Shown here one piece after another: positions 34,866 to 44,168 of a stretch of DNA of 64,000 nucleotides. The position numbers and the translations under genes were made by a program. The stretch lies in contig NZ_VIVK01000002.1 of the NCBI RefSeq assembly GCF_007828865.1, forward strand, positions 372,001-436,000. Reading direction: 5' to 3'. This DNA is from Kribbella amoyensis. GTDB lineage: Bacteria; Actinomycetota; Actinomycetes; Propionibacteriales; Kribbellaceae. Numbering within the stretch: position 1 is the stretch's first letter; each line of letters begins with the position of its first letter. The notes under the pieces were generated by a model, which made no database searches, had not been told where the DNA came from, and was given only the letters and a program-made list of their open reading frames with translations.

Positions 34866-37709
34866 ATGAGTAGCCCGTCCGAGAAGTACGCCCTTTTCCG
34901 CTCGGACCAGGAGCACCCCGCTGTGAAGGAGTTCCGGGCGCTCTACGACTTCGAGCTGGACGAGTTCCAGTTGCGGGCCTGTGCCGCGCTCGAGGACGGG
35001 CATCAGGTGCTGGTCGCGGCGCCGACCGGGTCGGGGAAGACGCTGGTCGGCGAGTTCGCGGTGCACCTGGCCCTGCAGCGGGGGCAGAAGTGTTTCTACA
35101 CCACACCGATCAAGGCCCTCAGCAACCAGAAGTACGGCGATCTGGTCGACCGGTACGGCGCGGAGAACGTCGGGCTGTTGACCGGGGACAACTCGCTCAA
35201 CTCCGAGGCGCCGATCGTGGTGATGACCACCGAGGTGCTGCGGAACATGCTGTACGCCGCCTCGAACACGCTGCTCGGGCTGTCGTACGTGGTGATGGAC
35301 GAGGTGCACTACCTGGCCGACCGGTCCCGGGGCGCGGTCTGGGAAGAGGTGCTGATCCACCTGCCGGACTCGGTGGCCGTGGTGTCGTTGTCGGCGACGG
35401 TGAGCAACGCGGAGGAGTTCGGCGACTGGCTCGAGACCGTCCGGGGGAACACCGTGGTCGTGCTGGAGGAGAAGCGGCCGGTGCCGTTGTTCCAGCACGT
35501 CATGGTCGGGAAGCGGCTGCACGACCTGTTCGCGGGGGAGGCGCCGACCGCCCGGGTCGGGGCGCCGGACAAGCAGAAGCCAGGCAAGTCCGGCAACCCG
35601 GCGAAGGCGAAGGCGCAGTCGGGCCAGGCCGATCTCCGCGACCTGGTGAACCCGCAACTGGTCCGGATCGCCCGGGACGACAACCGGATCTTCCGGGACG
35701 ACTCGCGCAAACCACGGCGCCGCCGCGACCTGCCGAAGAACCGGCCGAGCCGGAGCCACTTCACCCCGTTCCGGTCCGACGTGGTCGAGGAGCTGGACGC
35801 CGGCGCGCTGCTGCCGGCGATCTACTTCATCTTCTCCCGCAAGGGCTGCGAGGACGCGATGCTGCAATGCCTGCGGTCCGGGCTGCGGCTGACCAAGCCG
35901 AGTGAGCGCGACGAGATCAAGCGGGTACTCGCCGAGCGCACCGCCGACCTGCCGGACGAGGACCTCGGCGTGCTCGGGTACCACGACTTCGCCGAGGCGC
36001 TGAGCCGGGGGATCGCGGCGCACCACGCGGGCATGCTGGCCGCCTTCAAGGAGGTGGTCGAGGAGCTGTTCGCCCGCGGCCTGATCAAGGTCGTCTTCGC
36101 CACCGAGACGCTTGCCCTCGGCATCAACATGCCGGCCCGGACGGTCGTGCTGGAGAAGCTGAGCAAGTGGAACGGCGAGGCCCACGTCGACATCACTCCC
36201 GGGGAGTACACCCAGCTCACCGGCCGGGCCGGCCGCCGCGGGATCGACGTGGAGGGGCACGCCGTCGTGCTCTGGCAGCCCGGGTTCGACCCGCGCGCCG
36301 TCGCCGGTCTCGCCTCCACCCGGACGTACCCGCTCCGCTCGTCGTTCTCCCCGTCGTACAACATGGCCGTCAACCTGGTCCGCCAGGTCGGGCGGGCGCG
36401 TTCGCGGGACATGCTGGAGCTGTCGTTCGCGCAGTTCCAGTCCGACCAGGCCGTGGTCGGACTGGCCCGGCAGGTGCAGCGCAACACCGAGGCCCTGGAG
36501 GGGTACAAGGAGTCCATCGACTGCCACCTCGGCGACTTCCTCGAGTACGCCGCGCTGCGTCGCCGGATCGGGGACCGGGAGGCGTCCGGCTCGAAGCGGC
36601 GCAAGCTGGATCGCCGGATCGAGGCGCAGGAGTCGATCGAGAAGCTCCGGATCGGCGACATCATCCGGATCCCGGCGGGCCGTAGTGCCGGCTGGGCGCT
36701 CGTGCTCGACCCGGGGTTCCGGTCGGAGCGGGAGGGTCCGCGGCCGACCGTGCTGACGCTGGACCGGCAGGTCCGCAAACTGTCGATGATCGACTTCCCG
36801 ACCCCGGTCGAGGCGATCGGCTCGCTGCGGATCCCGAAGAAGTTCAACCCGCGCAACCCGCAACAGCGCCGCGAGCTGGCCCAGGTCCTGCGGGTCCGCA
36901 GCGACGAGCTCGGCGAGGACGGGCCGCCGTCGCGCAGCAAGGGCCGGGACGTGATCACGCACGCCGACGACCCGGAGCTGCAGGAGATGCGCGCCCAGCT
37001 GCGAGCGCACCCGTGCCACGGCTGCTCGGACCGTGAGGACCACGCCCGCTGGGCCGAGCGGTACTTCCGGCTCGACCGCGAGAACCGCGACGTGCAGCGC
37101 AAGATCGAGCAGCGGACGAACACGATCGCCCGCCAGTTCGACCGGGTCTGCCAGGTGCTGGACGCGCTGCACTACCTCGACGGCGACAAGACCACCGAGG
37201 CCGGTGACCGGCTGGCCCGGATCTACACCGAGCTCGACCTGGTCGCGGCCGAGTGCCTGCGGCAAGGAGTGTTCGACGACCTCGACGTGCCCGAGCTGGC
37301 GGCCTGTCTGGCGGCGCTGGTCTACGAGTCGCGGTCCAAGGACGAGCCGACCTCGCCCCGGTTGCCGCGCGGGGAGGTGCGCAGCCGGCTGGAGCGGATG
37401 GGCGCGATCTGGCGCGACCTGTCCGCGCTGGAGCGGGACATGCGGGTCGACTTCCTCCGCTCGATGGACCTCGGCTTCTGCTGGGCCGCGTTCCGCTGGG
37501 CGTCCGGTGCGTCGCTGAGCGAGGTGCTGTACGAGTCCGACCTGGCCGCCGGCGACTTCGTCCGCTGGGTGAAGCAGCTGATCGACCTGACCGAGCAGGT
37601 GGCCGACGCGGCCGGGGCGACGCCGCTGCGCGCGACCGCCCGCGCGGTGACCGACCAGATCCGCCGCGGCGTCATCTCGTACGCGTCCGTGGTGGACGAG
37701 CCGGAGTGA
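34866..37709 (+). CDS. helY: SKI2-type DEAD/DEAH-box RNA helicase HelY
   Basis: This encodes 947 residues from ATG 34866. Motif I is AAPTGSGKTLVGEFA (about residue 55), motif II is VVMDEVHYLADRSRG (DEVH, about 144), motif III is VSLSATVSN, and motif VI is YTQLTGRAGRRGIDVEGHAV. A Mtr4/Ski2-like C-terminal helical DSHCT domain is at the end (SPRLPRGEVRSRLERMGAIW onward). An insertion of about 50 basic residues after motif III (DKQKPGKSGNPAKAKAQSGQ) is characteristic of actinobacterial members. It probably remodels structured RNA. The stop is immediately adjacent to the convergent gene. Confidence 0.94.
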   Translation: MSSPSEKYALFRSDQEHPAVKEFRALYDFELDEFQLRACAALEDGHQVLVAAPTGSGKTLVGEFAVHLALQRGQKCFYTTPIKALSNQKYGDLVDRYGAENVGLLTGDNSLNSEAPIVVMTTEVLRNMLYAASNTLLGLSYVVMDEVHYLADRSRGAVWEEVLIHLPDSVAVVSLSATVSNAEEFGDWLETVRGNTVVVLEEKRPVPLFQHVMVGKRLHDLFAGEAPTARVGAPDKQKPGKSGNPAKAKAQSGQADLRDLVNPQLVRIARDDNRIFRDDSRKPRRRRDLPKNRPSRSHFTPFRSDVVEELDAGALLPAIYFIFSRKGCEDAMLQCLRSGLRLTKPSERDEIKRVLAERTADLPDEDLGVLGYHDFAEALSRGIAAHHAGMLAAFKEVVEELFARGLIKVVFATETLALGINMPARTVVLEKLSKWNGEAHVDITPGEYTQLTGRAGRRGIDVEGHAVVLWQPGFDPRAVAGLASTRTYPLRSSFSPSYNMAVNLVRQVGRARSRDMLELSFAQFQSDQAVVGLARQVQRNTEALEGYKESIDCHLGDFLEYAALRRRIGDREASGSKRRKLDRRIEAQESIEKLRIGDIIRIPAGRSAGWALVLDPGFRSEREGPRPTVLTLDRQVRKLSMIDFPTPVEAIGSLRIPKKFNPRNPQQRRELAQVLRVRSDELGEDGPPSRSKGRDVITHADDPELQEMRAQLRAHPCHGCSDREDHARWAERYFRLDRENRDVQRKIEQRTNTIARQFDRVCQVLDALHYLDGDKTTEAGDRLARIYTELDLVAAECLRQGVFDDLDVPELAACLAALVYESRSKDEPTSPRLPRGEVRSRLERMGAIWRDLSALERDMRVDFLRSMDLGFCWAAFRWASGASLSEVLYESDLAAGDFVRWVKQLIDLTEQVADAAGATPLRATARAVTDQIRRGVISYASVVDEPE

Positions 37710-39017
37710 TCAGCAGCGTCTGATCGGAGCGGAGTACGTCGTTTTGCTCGGCGTGGCCACGTAGTAGTCCGTGACGTAGCTGCCGTCGGTCAGCCGGTCC
37801 CACACGCTGGTGGTGCCGGCCGCCGAGCCGCTGCGCTGACAGGTCACCCACGCGAGCGATCCAGCGGGCATCGTGCCGAGCACCGAGTACGACGTACCGG
37901 GGCCGCTGCGGCGACTCAGCGACGAGGTGGTCGTCTGGTACGCGTTGCTGCAACCCGGGATCGGGGCGCTGTACGTCGTGTTCGACGGGGTGTTGACGTA
38001 GTAGTCGGTGACGTAGGCTCCGGTGGTCAGCTTGTTCCACACGGTCGTGGTTCCCACCTGCTGGCCGTAGGTCTGGCAGAGGATCCGTACGGTCGAGCCG
38101 GCCGGGTAGCCCGTCGAGGCGGGATACGAGAACGCCGGCCCGGTGCGCGAGTACACGTTGCCGGTCACCGTATAGCCGAAGCCGACGGACGCGACCGGAG
38201 CGTCGAACCGGTCGCTGTCGATGGTGAGGGTCACACTGCCGTACGTCTCGGCGTGGTCACCCCAGTACTGCTTGGCTCGCTGCCCCACCGCCCAGTACGA
38301 GTTGGGTACGGTCGGCCAGTTGAACAACCCTGTGTTCTTGTCCCAGCGGGCGATCCACAAGGCGTCGGGCCGGGCGTACGAGGTCGAGTTGTAGATCTCG
38401 GAGAGATGGACGGCGCCGGAGTTCTGGTGCGCGTAGACGGCCGAGAGGTATCCCTGCCGGTGCAGCTCCTTCGTCCACGACGACAGGTAGCGCAGAACGG
38501 CCGCGCGACAGGTGGTGTCGTTGACGTCGTAGTGCTCCATGTCGCCGTAGATCGCGCTGCCGCCGATGATGCCCAGCGCCTTCGCCTTGGCGACCGCGTC
38601 CGCGGCGGCGCCCGTTGCCTGCGTTCCCGCTGTCGTCGGCGAGGACGACATCTTGAACGGCTTCGAGCTGAACGTGCAGGGCGCCTGCCAGCCCATGTAG
38701 ATCGGGATCAGCCGCCAGCCCATCCGGGTCACGCTGCTCACCCAGCTCGCGGTCAGCTGTGGCTGCTGGCAACCGCGGTTCCCACCACCGATGTAGATCC
38801 CGACCGCCTTGTACGGCGAGGCCTTCCACGCCGTCATCTGCGCGACCGTCGGCGCCGTGCAGGTGTCGAACGCCCACCCCACGTACCGCGTCGCCGTCGA
38901 CCCGGCCGAATACGCGACGCCGGTCGCCGGCTCGGCCACGGCGGGTCCGGCCGAGCCGGCCACCAGCCCCCCGGCCAGCAGGGTGCCGGCCGCCATCAGG
39001 TACTTCCATCGCTTCAC
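37710..39017 (-). CDS. Secreted DUF1906 glycoside-hydrolase-like protein with SH3-like repeats
   Basis: This encodes 435 residues from GTG 39017; GTG 39026 is an alternative. The signal peptide (YLMAAGTLLAGGLVAGSAGP, cut near AVAEP) is followed by a Rv2525c-type TIM-barrel domain (YVGWAFDTCTAPTVAQMTAW, VGIYIGGGNRGCQ, IYGDMEHYD with acidic residues, DALWIARWD). The last 170 residues hold two SH3b-like repeats, each ending GxYVTDYYVxTPSxTTYSAPI. The family is thought to act on cell-wall glycans, but activity has not been shown. It is likely exported by the Sec route, as no twin Arg is visible. Confidence 0.85.
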   Translation of the reverse strand: MKRWKYLMAAGTLLAGGLVAGSAGPAVAEPATGVAYSAGSTATRYVGWAFDTCTAPTVAQMTAWKASPYKAVGIYIGGGNRGCQQPQLTASWVSSVTRMGWRLIPIYMGWQAPCTFSSKPFKMSSSPTTAGTQATGAAADAVAKAKALGIIGGSAIYGDMEHYDVNDTTCRAAVLRYLSSWTKELHRQGYLSAVYAHQNSGAVHLSEIYNSTSYARPDALWIARWDKNTGLFNWPTVPNSYWAVGQRAKQYWGDHAETYGSVTLTIDSDRFDAPVASVGFGYTVTGNVYSRTGPAFSYPASTGYPAGSTVRILCQTYGQQVGTTTVWNKLTTGAYVTDYYVNTPSNTTYSAPIPGCSNAYQTTTSSLSRRSGPGTSYSVLGTMPAGSLAWVTCQRSGSAAGTTSVWDRLTDGSYVTDYYVATPSKTTYSAPIRRC

Positions 39018-39180
39018 CGCGACCACATCCCCCCTGCTGAACCTCACCAGCAGTACACGCCCGAAGGAACGCGCAGGCAATGCCCCTCGAACCGGCGCTA
39101 CCGATCCGTGATCCAGGTGCTCGCCGCGTGCTGGTCTCGTCGGGCAGGATGAGGCAGCACACCGAGGCCGAGGAGGCGTC

Positions 39181-39714
39181 ATGCCGGAGATCGTGGAGCG
39201 GGCCGAGCAGCCGTACGTCGCGCTGAAGGCGAAGGTGCCGATGGACGGGATCGCCGCCTTCGCACGGCGGACCGAGGAGGTGTTCGGCTGGATCGCGGCC
39301 CGCAACGTCCTGCCCGTCGGGCCGGTGTTCCTCAAGTACGACGTGGTCGACATGGAGCACGGCCTGGTGATGGAGAACGGCGTGCCGGTGGAGGAGCCGC
39401 AGTACGGCGAGGGCGAGATCGTGGCCGGGACGCTGCCGGCCGGACGGTACGTCAGCTCCACCCACCTCGGGCATCCGGACGGGTTGCTGCAGGCGACCGC
39501 CGACCTGCTCGCCTGGGCGGACGCCGAGGGCCTGGAGTGGGATGCCGACGGCAACAACTGGGGTGCGCGTCTGGAGATCTACAAGTCCGACCCGATCGAG
39601 GTCCCGGACCTGAACGAGTGGGAGACCGAGCTGCTCTTCCGCCTGAAGGACTCACCCCCAAGCCGCACCCGCCCCGTACCTGCTCAGCTCCGAGCGCATG
39701 ACCCGCTCACCTGA
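39181..39714 (+). CDS. GyrI-like small-molecule-binding domain protein
   Basis: This encodes 177 residues from ATG 39181. It has a stand-alone GyrI-like/AraC effector-binding (SHS2-duplication) pattern: YVALKAKVPMDGIAAFARRT, then LPVGPVFLKYDVVDMEHGLV, LPAGRYVSSTHLGHPDGLLQ and the final NNWGARLEIYKSDP. Such proteins bind hydrophobic ligands or gyrase; the ligand is unknown. It is divergent from the glycoside-hydrolase-like gene and is followed by the second four-box repeat. Confidence 0.8.
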   Translation: MPEIVERAEQPYVALKAKVPMDGIAAFARRTEEVFGWIAARNVLPVGPVFLKYDVVDMEHGLVMENGVPVEEPQYGEGEIVAGTLPAGRYVSSTHLGHPDGLLQATADLLAWADAEGLEWDADGNNWGARLEIYKSDPIEVPDLNEWETELLFRLKDSPPSRTRPVPAQLRAHDPLT

Positions 39715-39724
39715 CGCAGCTGGA

Positions 39725-39816
39725 TGCGTTTCGTGGGTTGACCTCGCACTTGGTGGGTTGGCCCGCGGAAATTTGGTGGGCCAAGGCACTACTTGCGGGG
39801 TTGACCCACCAAAGAT
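39725..39816. repeat. Four-box palindromic intergenic element, copy B
   Basis: It aligns end to end with copy A at 19941. The boxes are GTGGGTTGACC (39733), GTGGGTTGGCC (39753), GTGGGCCAA (39777) and GGGGTTGACCCACC (39797), spaced about 20-24 bp. It lies between convergent genes (39714 stop and 39845 stop), as copy A does. Differences between copies often keep the box symmetry (TTAA becoming TTGA or TTGG). The function is unknown. Confidence 0.75.
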
Positions 39817-39844
39817 GGCGGCGTGGCGAGGGGGTGGGGGTGCG

Positions 39845-40924
39845 TCAGGCCGCGGCCGGGCGGAGCAGAGCGCGGAGGTCGCGGGCCGCGGTGAAGCCGG
39901 CCCGGTTCCCGCCGATCGTGCTGGCCGAGGGCCCGTACCCGACCAGGTGGACGCGCGGATCCAGTACGGTCCGGGTGCCGTCCATCCGGATCCCGCCGGA
40001 CGGCTCGCGCAGGTGCAGCGGCGCGAGGTGGGCGAGGTCCGCGCGGAAGCCGGTCGCCCAGAGGATCGCGTCCACGGATTCGGTCCGCCCGTCGGCCCAG
40101 GCCACGCCGTCCGGGGTGATCCGCTCGAACATCGGCAGCCGGGTGTAGACGCCCCGGTCGTACGCGGCCTGCTCCTGCGGGCGAAGCATCAACCCGGTCA
40201 CGCTCACCACGCTGCGCGGCGGCAGTCCGGCCCGGACCCGCTCCTCGACCTTGGCGACCACCTTGCGCCCGAGCTCGGGCCCGAACTCCCCGTCGGTCCG
40301 CCACTCGGGCGGCCGGCGCGTGACCCAGGTGGTCCGCGCGACCTCGGAGATCTCCGCGAGCAACTGGACCGCCGAAGCGCCGCCACCGACCACCAGGACG
40401 TGCCGGCCCGCGAACTCGGCGGCACCGGCGTAGTCCGCGGTGTGCAGTTGCCGACCGCGGAACGTCTCGATGCCCGGGTACCAAGGAATGAAGGGCCGGT
40501 TCCACGTCCCGGTCGCGTTGACGATCGCGTCGGCGGTGACAGGCTCGCGATCGGTGGTCAGCAGGAACCGCCCGTCCACGGCACGCACACTCTCGACCGT
40601 CACCGGCCGGATGACCGGGAGGTCGAACCTGGTCTCGTACTCCGCGTAGTACGCCGGCACGAACTCGTTCGCCCGCTCGTCACCCGCACTCGCCGGCACG
40701 TCGGCGCCCGGCAGATTCGCGATCCCGTGCACGTCGTGCATCGTCAGCGAGTCCCACCGGTGTTGCCACGCTCCACCCGGCCGCGCGTTGCGATCCAGTA
40801 CCACGACCCCGTCGTACGGCGCGAACCCGAGCCGCACCAGGTGGTACACCGCCGACAGGCCGGCCTGGCCCGCTCCGATCACCGCCACCTGGGTCTCCAC
40901 GTCCACCACAACACCGCCAACCAC
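39845..40924 (-). CDS. FAD/NADPH-dependent monooxygenase-like oxidoreductase
   Basis: This encodes up to 359 residues from ATG 40924; in-frame GTG codons a few residues in could also be used. The FAD-binding Rossmann motif VAVIGAGQAGLSA (about residue 14) and the NADPH motif HVLVVGGGASAVQLLAE (about 175) are present. A BVMO-like ATG motif occurs in AIVNATGTWNRPFIP. The family covers N-hydroxylating and flavin monooxygenases; the substrate is unknown. It is convergent to the GyrI-like gene, with copy B of the four-box repeat between. Confidence 0.88.
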   Translation of the reverse strand: MVGGVVVDVETQVAVIGAGQAGLSAVYHLVRLGFAPYDGVVVLDRNARPGGAWQHRWDSLTMHDVHGIANLPGADVPASAGDERANEFVPAYYAEYETRFDLPVIRPVTVESVRAVDGRFLLTTDREPVTADAIVNATGTWNRPFIPWYPGIETFRGRQLHTADYAGAAEFAGRHVLVVGGGASAVQLLAEISEVARTTWVTRRPPEWRTDGEFGPELGRKVVAKVEERVRAGLPPRSVVSVTGLMLRPQEQAAYDRGVYTRLPMFERITPDGVAWADGRTESVDAILWATGFRADLAHLAPLHLREPSGGIRMDGTRTVLDPRVHLVGYGPSASTIGGNRAGFTAARDLRALLRPAAA

Positions 40925-41029
40925 CTGGACTCTTCCCCACCAGCCGGGAACGACGAAGACCCGGAAGGCGGATCGCGGTGATCCGGCTTCCGGGCCTGTC
41001 AGGAGCTTGCGTGTCAGCAGCCGAAAGGG

Positions 41030-41686
41030 TCAGTCCCAGCTGCTGTCGATCCGGCGGTGGTACCGCTGGCCGGACTTGCCGCCGACGATCGCGGCGAGCA
41101 GCGTGACGACGAGGACGGCACCGGCCAGGATCAGCCCGCCGGTGGTCAGGGTGTCGTCGGCGACCGGGATCGAGGGCAGGTTCACCCGGTCCAGCACGTC
41201 GTACTGCGATCCCGCGAGCGCGCCGATTCCGGCGACGACCGCGGTGACCAGGACGCCGATACCCCAGACGCCGAAGCCTTGGCGCGCGCCGTCGAACCGC
41301 GCGAGCCGGCCGGCGACGTACCCGCCGTTGTAGTACGCGATCGCCAGGACGAGCAGGAGGACCGCCGCGGAGACGATGCCGATGGTGCCGGCCTGGGCGT
41401 CGATCATTCCCTGGTCGATGCTGACCGCGTAGTCGACGGCGGCCGCGATCGCACCGACGATGCCGGTGAGCAGGACGGTCAGGCCGACGGCGATCAGCCA
41501 GCCGAAGAACGCGGAGCCGGCCTTGAACCCGCGGTACACCGGGTCCACCTCGGCGGCGGGCGACGGCCGGACGTCGGCCCGGTGGGTCGGCTGGTGGTCG
41601 TCGATCTCGGTGTCGTCCGAGCTGAACCGGCGTGGCGGCGAAGTGAGCTGGGTGGCGTCGCTGTCTTCCCGGTAGTGCTGGACCAT
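41030..41686 (-). CDS. Integral membrane protein, tandem paralogue 1
   Basis: This encodes 218 residues from ATG 41686, preceded by TGAGGAGAAC. A polar N-terminal tail of about 60 residues leads to VYRGFKAGSAFFGWLIAVGL, then four hydrophobic segments, with the conserved loop YNGGYVAGRLARFDGARQGF between the second and third. The end is KSGQRYHRRIDSSWD. The function is unknown. It is clearly paralogous to the next upstream gene: the same motifs occur in the same order and the ribosome binding region is nearly identical. Confidence 0.8.
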   Translation of the reverse strand: MVQHYREDSDATQLTSPPRRFSSDDTEIDDHQPTHRADVRPSPAAEVDPVYRGFKAGSAFFGWLIAVGLTVLLTGIVGAIAAAVDYAVSIDQGMIDAQAGTIGIVSAAVLLLVLAIAYYNGGYVAGRLARFDGARQGFGVWGIGVLVTAVVAGIGALAGSQYDVLDRVNLPSIPVADDTLTTGGLILAGAVLVVTLLAAIVGGKSGQRYHRRIDSSWD

Positions 41687-41894
41687 GTCGGTTCTCCTCA
41701 CGAGTCAGCCCCGTCTGGAGATCCGGTACCCGCCGGTCCGTGCCCTATGCGTCAGCGTCCGGCGACCGGACGTGAGCACACCCGGAGACGGCAGCGGTGC
41801 CGGCGGCGAGCGTCACAGTGCGCGAGCTGGACGTGACGGTGCGCTGCGTACCGGCAGCGGACGGTGGCCGGCGCGCACCGGTCGGTCGAGACGC

Positions 41895-42572
41895 TCATGG
41901 CAGCAGGCTGTCGATCTTCTCGTGGTACCGCTGGCCCGACCGCCCGCCGAGCAGCGCGGCGAGCAGGGTGACGATCACCAGCGCGGCCCCGGCGATCATG
42001 GCGCCGCTGGTCAGCGTGTCGGCCGCCAGCGGGACGTCGGGCCGGTCGACCCGTCCGAGCAGGTCGTACTCGTTGTCCAGGTACGCGCCACCTGCCGCCG
42101 CGACGATGGACAGCAGGAACGCGATCATCCAGACCCCGAACCCCTGCCGGGACCCGTCGAACCGGGCCAGCCGGCCCGCGACGTACCCGCCGGTGAAGAA
42201 CGCGAGCGCGACCAGGACCCCGAGCGTCACGGTGAGCACCAGGGCGACCGTCCCGGCCTGTGCCTCCGCGTCCGACCGGGTGTAGTCGAGCACGTAGCTC
42301 CCCCCGAGGATCGCGGCTCCGGTCCCACCGATCAGCAGGACGGCCATCGGCAGCGAGACCAGCCAGCCGAAGAACGCGGCGCCGAACTTGAACCCGCGGT
42401 ACGACAGGCTCTGCGGCTCCTCCGGGTCGCCGGGCAGCGGCCGGTCGGGGATCACGTTCACGCTGGTCATCGCCCGATGAGCGGCCGCGCGCGCCTCCTC
42501 GTACCGCTGGGTCGACGCCGTGGATTCCGGGACGGGCATGGTGTCGGTCTCGCCGTACTGCTGCTGGACCAC
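41895..42572 (-). CDS. Integral membrane protein, tandem paralogue 2
   Basis: This encodes 225 residues from GTG 42572, preceded by GTGAGGAGAAC. It shares SYRGFKFGAAFFGWLVSLPM, FTGGYVAGRLARFDGSRQGF and the end RSGQRYHEKIDSLLP with paralogue 1. Four membrane segments are predicted. A 208-bp gap separates the paralogues, so each may have its own promoter. No enzymatic motif was seen; a membrane-stress or envelope role would be a guess. Confidence 0.8.
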   Translation of the reverse strand: MVQQQYGETDTMPVPESTASTQRYEEARAAAHRAMTSVNVIPDRPLPGDPEEPQSLSYRGFKFGAAFFGWLVSLPMAVLLIGGTGAAILGGSYVLDYTRSDAEAQAGTVALVLTVTLGVLVALAFFTGGYVAGRLARFDGSRQGFGVWMIAFLLSIVAAAGGAYLDNEYDLLGRVDRPDVPLAADTLTSGAMIAGAALVIVTLLAALLGGRSGQRYHEKIDSLLP

Positions 42573-42653
42573 TTCTGTTCTCCTCACCGGTCAGCCTGTT
42601 GCGGAGGTGCGCCTACCCCGGCCGGCGCTCCCTCATGCGGACTGACCGGAGAT

Positions 42654-44168
42654 TTAACCGGCCCTTTGGGTGCTGTCCGGATACCGGCGTGGCGTGAACA
42701 CCAGTTGCCCCGCCGGGCGGTCCACGGCCCGGGTCTGCGACGAACCGATCAGCAGCAGGCAGCGCATGTCCACGGTCTCGGGATCGAGACCTGCCAGGGT
42801 GGTGACGGTGACCGACTCGCTCGGCCCGCCGACGTCGCGGCCGATCACGACCGGTGTCTCGGGGGAGCGGTGCTCGAGCAGGAGGTCCCGGGTCGCGGCG
42901 ACCTGCCAGGTCCGCGACCTCGAGGCCGGGTTGTAGATCGCGATCGCCAGGTCGGCGGCCGCCGCGGCGGAGAGGCGGGCCGCGATCACGTCCCACGGCT
43001 TGAGCCGGTCCGACAGGGACAGCACGCAGTAGTCGTGGCCGAGCGGCGCGCCGGCCCGGCTCGCGACCGCCTGCGCGGCCGTCATCCCGGGCAGCACGTG
43101 GACGGCGATGTCGGCGTACTCCGGTTCCGCGGCGACCTCGGTGACCGCGCTGGCCATCGCGAACACGCCCGGATCGCCCGACGACACCACGACCACCCGG
43201 GACCCTTTGCGGGCCAGGTCGAGCGCGAACGCGGCCCGCTCGGACTCCACCTTGTTGTCCGACCCGTGCTTGCGCTGCCGGGCCCGGTCGGGCAGCCGGT
43301 CGACGTACGGGCCGTACCCGATCACGTCGTCGGCGGTGGCCAGTGCGGCGCGGACCTCGGGCGTCATCCACTCCGGACCGGCCGGGCCGAGACCGACCAC
43401 GGTCACCGAGCCCTCCGGCGGGACCGTGGTCCGCGGTGCGGTGAACGTGTTGTTGATCGGGCTCGGCAGCAGCGCGAGGGAGAAGTACGGGACCGAGTCG
43501 GGATCCACGTCGGCCAGCTTCGCGGTCCGCTGCGCCTCGGTGGTCGCGCGTTCGACGTACCACGCCTCGTCCGCGCGACCGGCCAACTCGAACGCCTCCC
43601 GGACGTTGCCGAACGTGCGCCCGAGCTTCATCACGGCCGCCGCGTCGGTACCGCGCAGCCGCTCGGCGAGGACGTCGGGCGGCAGCGTCCCGGGGAGGAC
43701 GGTCAGGATCTCGTCGCGCTCGCACAACGGCCGGCCGAGGACCGCGGCCGCCCCGCTCACCGAGGTCACGCCGGGCACGACCTCGCAGTCGTACCGGTCG
43801 ACGAGCCGTTTGTGCATGTGCATGTAGGACCCGTAGAACAACGGGTCGCCCTCGGCCAGGACGACGACGTCGCGGCCCGCGTCGAGGTGTGCGGCGAGCC
43901 GTGCGGCGCAGTCGGCGTAGAAGTCGTCCATAGCGCCCTGGTAGCCGCCGGGGTGGTCCGTCGTCTCGGTAGTCAGCGGGTACATCAGGTGCTCCTCGAG
44001 CTGACCCTCCCGCAGGTACGGCGCCGCGACCGAGCGGGCGATGCTCCGGCCGTGCCGCGCGCTGTGGAACGCGATCACGTCGGCCGCGCCGATCAGCCGC
44101 GCGGCCTTCACCGTCACCAGTTCGGGGTCACCCGGGCCGAGCCCAACGCCCCACAGTCGTCCAGTCAT
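42654..44168 (-). CDS. cobIJ: CobI-CobJ fusion: precorrin-2 C20- and precorrin-3B C17-methyltransferase
   Basis: This encodes 504 residues from ATG 44168, overlapping the cobH stop (ATGA). Residues 1-245 are CobI (LWGVGLGPGDPELVTVKAAR, VVLAEGDPLFYGSYMHMHKR). Residues 255-495 are CobJ (VTVVGLGPAGPEWMTPEVRA, VVSSGDPGVFAMASAVTEVA, AIYNPASRSRTWQVAATRDL). Both domains use SAM to methylate the corrin ring in the aerobic cobalamin route. The fusion is common in actinobacteria. Confidence 0.95.
   Translation of the reverse strand: MTGRLWGVGLGPGDPELVTVKAARLIGAADVIAFHSARHGRSIARSVAAPYLREGQLEEHLMYPLTTETTDHPGGYQGAMDDFYADCAARLAAHLDAGRDVVVLAEGDPLFYGSYMHMHKRLVDRYDCEVVPGVTSVSGAAAVLGRPLCERDEILTVLPGTLPPDVLAERLRGTDAAAVMKLGRTFGNVREAFELAGRADEAWYVERATTEAQRTAKLADVDPDSVPYFSLALLPSPINNTFTAPRTTVPPEGSVTVVGLGPAGPEWMTPEVRAALATADDVIGYGPYVDRLPDRARQRKHGSDNKVESERAAFALDLARKGSRVVVVSSGDPGVFAMASAVTEVAAEPEYADIAVHVLPGMTAAQAVASRAGAPLGHDYCVLSLSDRLKPWDVIAARLSAAAAADLAIAIYNPASRSRTWQVAATRDLLLEHRSPETPVVIGRDVGGPSESVTVTTLAGLDPETVDMRCLLLIGSSQTRAVDRPAGQLVFTPRRYPDSTQRAG

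Noticed and set aside
33618..37265. A minus-strand open frame of more than 1200 codons opposite tatC, the lipid kinase and helY
   Set aside because: It is antisense to three clearly conserved genes, is rich in Arg, His, Gln and Val as expected from reverse-frame readings of GC-rich codons, and has no recognisable domain.
37690..37735. Small dyad GATCAG-CAGCG-TCTGATC at the helY/glycoside-hydrolase junction
   Set aside because: The stem is about 6-7 bp and overlaps coding ends; not convincing as a terminator.
42595..42653. Possible terminator hairpin after cobIJ (GGTCAG...CTGACC)
   Set aside because: The arms are only 6 bp with a long intervening sequence; too weak to report.
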